Shown piece by piece: positions 62,001 to 64,000 of a stretch of 64,000 bases of DNA. The stretch comes from Porodaedalea pini. Lineage: Eukaryota; Basidiomycota; Agaricomycetes; Hymenochaetales; Hymenochaetaceae. The number at the start of each line of letters is the position of its first letter. Position 1 is the first letter of the stretch. The notes beneath the pieces were generated by a model that was not told where the DNA came from, did no database searches, and was given only the letters and a program-made list of their open reading frames with translations. Location of the stretch: contig NBAY01000030.1 in assembly GCA_002794775.1 (NCBI GenBank), positions 310,001 to 374,000 of the forward strand. The letters are read 5' to 3'. The position numbers were made by a program, and so were the translations under genes.

Positions 62001-64000
62001 GCCCTGCGTCTACCCGAGACTTCGTGCTTTGTAAAGGAATTAGAAGACTTCTCTTCAATACGAGCGTTTTGGTTCGCAAGGTTCTGACCCCTAGAATCCA
62101 TCATCTATTCTTACTTATAAAGGTACCAGTGCTTGAAATAGCCTTGCATATAGTATGATATACGGAATCCACTGCGTGTTGAGGAGCCACGGAACCTTGT
62201 CTATTTTCTGACCACTGACACCAGGGATTAGCTCAAGCCCAGAATACCCTCGCTGAATACCGAAAGTTCCATTCTATCACCCTAGAAGTCCTTTAAAAGT
62301 CAACAGTCGTGTTCTCGTTCATTCTCGGATGCCGTTCAAAGCGTCATTGCCTCTCCCTACTCCCTGCTCCCTCGGCAATGGCGCCAACGAGCAAAGGGGC
62401 ATTATTATTATCCACGCGGCGGTGCGTCCTCACTGCCAGGAAAGATCGCGTGCTTATCATACGGTTGAACTCAAGCTCTCGAGACTCGAGTTCTTCATGC
62501 AGCTTCTTTGAAACTTCCGTACTATTGCTGAATAGATCTAGAGATAAAATAACCTTAGGCAATGAAGAAGAACCGGTGCAGATGTGCATTCCCAAGCTTC
62601 TAGTTGGAGTGGCGTCCTTTCCCCGCTTCACTCCTATTTCTGCTACTCAACCTTTCTCTAGTGAGATGATGCGATGACGGCTCCGATTGAGAGGACAAAA
62701 TTAAGCACACCATCATGATTGTGGCTTGATCTGCACAATTCTGAAAGCGAAAATGAAGGCGTTGGAGTAGGTCAATTGATTCAATTTCGCGCTCTCCCGT
62801 ACCTCATAAAAAGGCATCCACGAACACGCTGTTCGAGTACTGCGCATTTATGATAGAATTCATCGATACGTCAAGGATGATTCAATACTACAGTGTACCG
62901 CGGATAAAGCCGACAACTCAAACGCGTCAATTCCCAACTCTATCTCCTCCGTCAAAACACTTTATTTAGTCTTGTAACCTAGATAGAAGGGTAGCTGTTA
63001 TGCATAGCTATAGAACTTGCTGCTCAAATTATTTTTAAGATCAAGTCTGAAAATTTCTGCTTCAAGATTTGAAATAAATATTTAAATATTTAAAAATCAT
63101 TTTTATTTATTACTTAATGTGTCCAAGAAAGGCTATTTTACATAACATAACGTCGATCATTTATCTTATAATTACTAATCGTTGAAGGGCCGAGAGGACC
63201 TCTTCCAAGTCTTCGCTGTCGCCGATGCTGCAATGGAACTTGTACTTCTTAACAGCAGTAGCTGTTTTTGTACATCAAACAATGACTCCGAGGTTGAAAT
63301 TATATTTAAATTGATTATTTAGTATATTTTTTTCCAAAAATATTTGAAATGAATCTATTTTTAGAACAGCACCTGAAATTGCGAGGTATTGGATAACTTT
63401 GTTACTTCTATTAGAAAAGAAAAAATCTCAGACTTGGAAACTCAAAATTCAGGGCCAGGCACAGTTGATGTGAACTGCCGCGGTACACTGTAGTACTAAT
63501 GCACTACAAAACATTTGGATGTCTCTCCACAGATGCCGAAGGTCTAGTTTAACCTCGGCGTTTCCTTATGCGGAAGTACAAGATAGAAGGACTGAGGTTA
63601 GTCACGACGTCGAACAAGTAAGCACAGGTCTCATCGGGCGTTTCGCATCGCCAAAGAGCCTGGCACACCGCCCTAACGCCGTCCGCATTTTACCCACCGA
63701 CGCCGCCAATTCGCGTCGCCGACGTATAAACGCCCACCACTCCCTCTGCTCACGACGAGCGTGGCCACACGCCTCTGCACCCGATATAACGATTGGTGCC
63801 TTCATCTGAAATCTGTGCCAAATTTAGAAACAAGGCGTGGAGGTGACGCAGAGTTGTGGACATCGTGCTGGTGCTGGGTCCAAACGGCAGAGCCTGTGCT
63901 TTTCCCCCCCTTGGTTATGAACGATCACGAACAATCGCGCTTTCGTCATCGTTCGAGCTCTGCTGGAAGACAAACTGCGCTACAGGTGTGTATTTTCTTT
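62001..64000. other. Gene-poor right end, partly AT-rich
   Basis: No gene recognised. From about 63,000 to 63,440 the sequence is strongly AT-rich, with AAATATTTAAA-type stretches, unlike the GC-richer genes to the left. Short frames at 62.3-62.7 kb and 63.5-63.8 kb show no family resemblance. A gene could begin beyond the right edge. Confidence 0.45.

Overview
The window is nuclear DNA of a filamentous basidiomycete, most likely an Agaricomycete wood or litter decayer. The genes are split by many introns of about 45-70 bases with GT-AG ends and CTNAC-like branch sites. A class II secreted peroxidase with a complete Mn(II) site is present, a family characteristic of white-rot Agaricomycetes. 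TPR-CHAT and F-box genes and relics typical of that group also occur. The species cannot be named from the sequence alone.

Layout, left to right. 1-2,008: start of ATG11 (minus), running off the left edge. 3.3-4.3 kb: damaged F-box gene. 5.9-9.1 kb: long disordered protein with an RRM-like domain. 9.7-15.3 kb: tandem pair of GH20 beta-N-acetylhexosaminidases. 15.9-22.0 kb: dead LINE retrotransposon (zinc-knuckle ORF1; endonuclease, reverse transcriptase and RNase H in ORF2). 22.4-25.0 kb: RhoGAP-like protein. 25.4-26.1 kb: 676-bp non-autonomous DNA transposon with 11-bp inverted ends, an 8-bp target duplication and internal GGTCC-rich arrays. 27.7-29.2 kb: manganese peroxidase with TATA box and metal-response-like motifs. 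30.4-32.5 kb: TPR-CHAT protease-like gene stopped just before its catalytic Cys. 33-36.7 kb: decayed F-box/LRR-type sequence. 37.2-38.5 kb: ECM4-like glutathionyl-hydroquinone reductase. 41.2-42.0 kb: small secreted protein.

42.6-46.5 kb: an O-methyltransferase and a direct duplicate of about 1.4 kb. The duplicate has landed inside an aldo/keto reductase gene and split it, and has itself lost one base. From 46.9 kb the region becomes conserved housekeeping sequence: a second RRM-like disordered protein, SEC23, an intact aldo/keto reductase, a GT32 glycosyltransferase, the DEAD-box helicase DHH1, a YRA1/ALYREF mRNA export factor, and the divergently transcribed SDH assembly factor SDHAF2. The last 2 kb is gene-poor and partly AT-rich.

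The housekeeping genes serve autophagy, COPII export, mRNA decay, mRNA export and respiration and are not functionally linked. The accessory part includes peroxidase, quinone-conjugate reductase, O-methyltransferase and aldo/keto reductase genes, all plausible in aromatic or lignin-derived chemistry, but on different strands and spaced like independent genes. I found no convincing new multi-gene system. The most informative items are the O-methyltransferase duplication that splits a neighbour, the transposon with subterminal arrays, the CHAT gene with a strategic stop, and the conserved promoter block of the hexosaminidase pair. Exon coordinates given to the base were checked by frame arithmetic; spans described as approximate were not.
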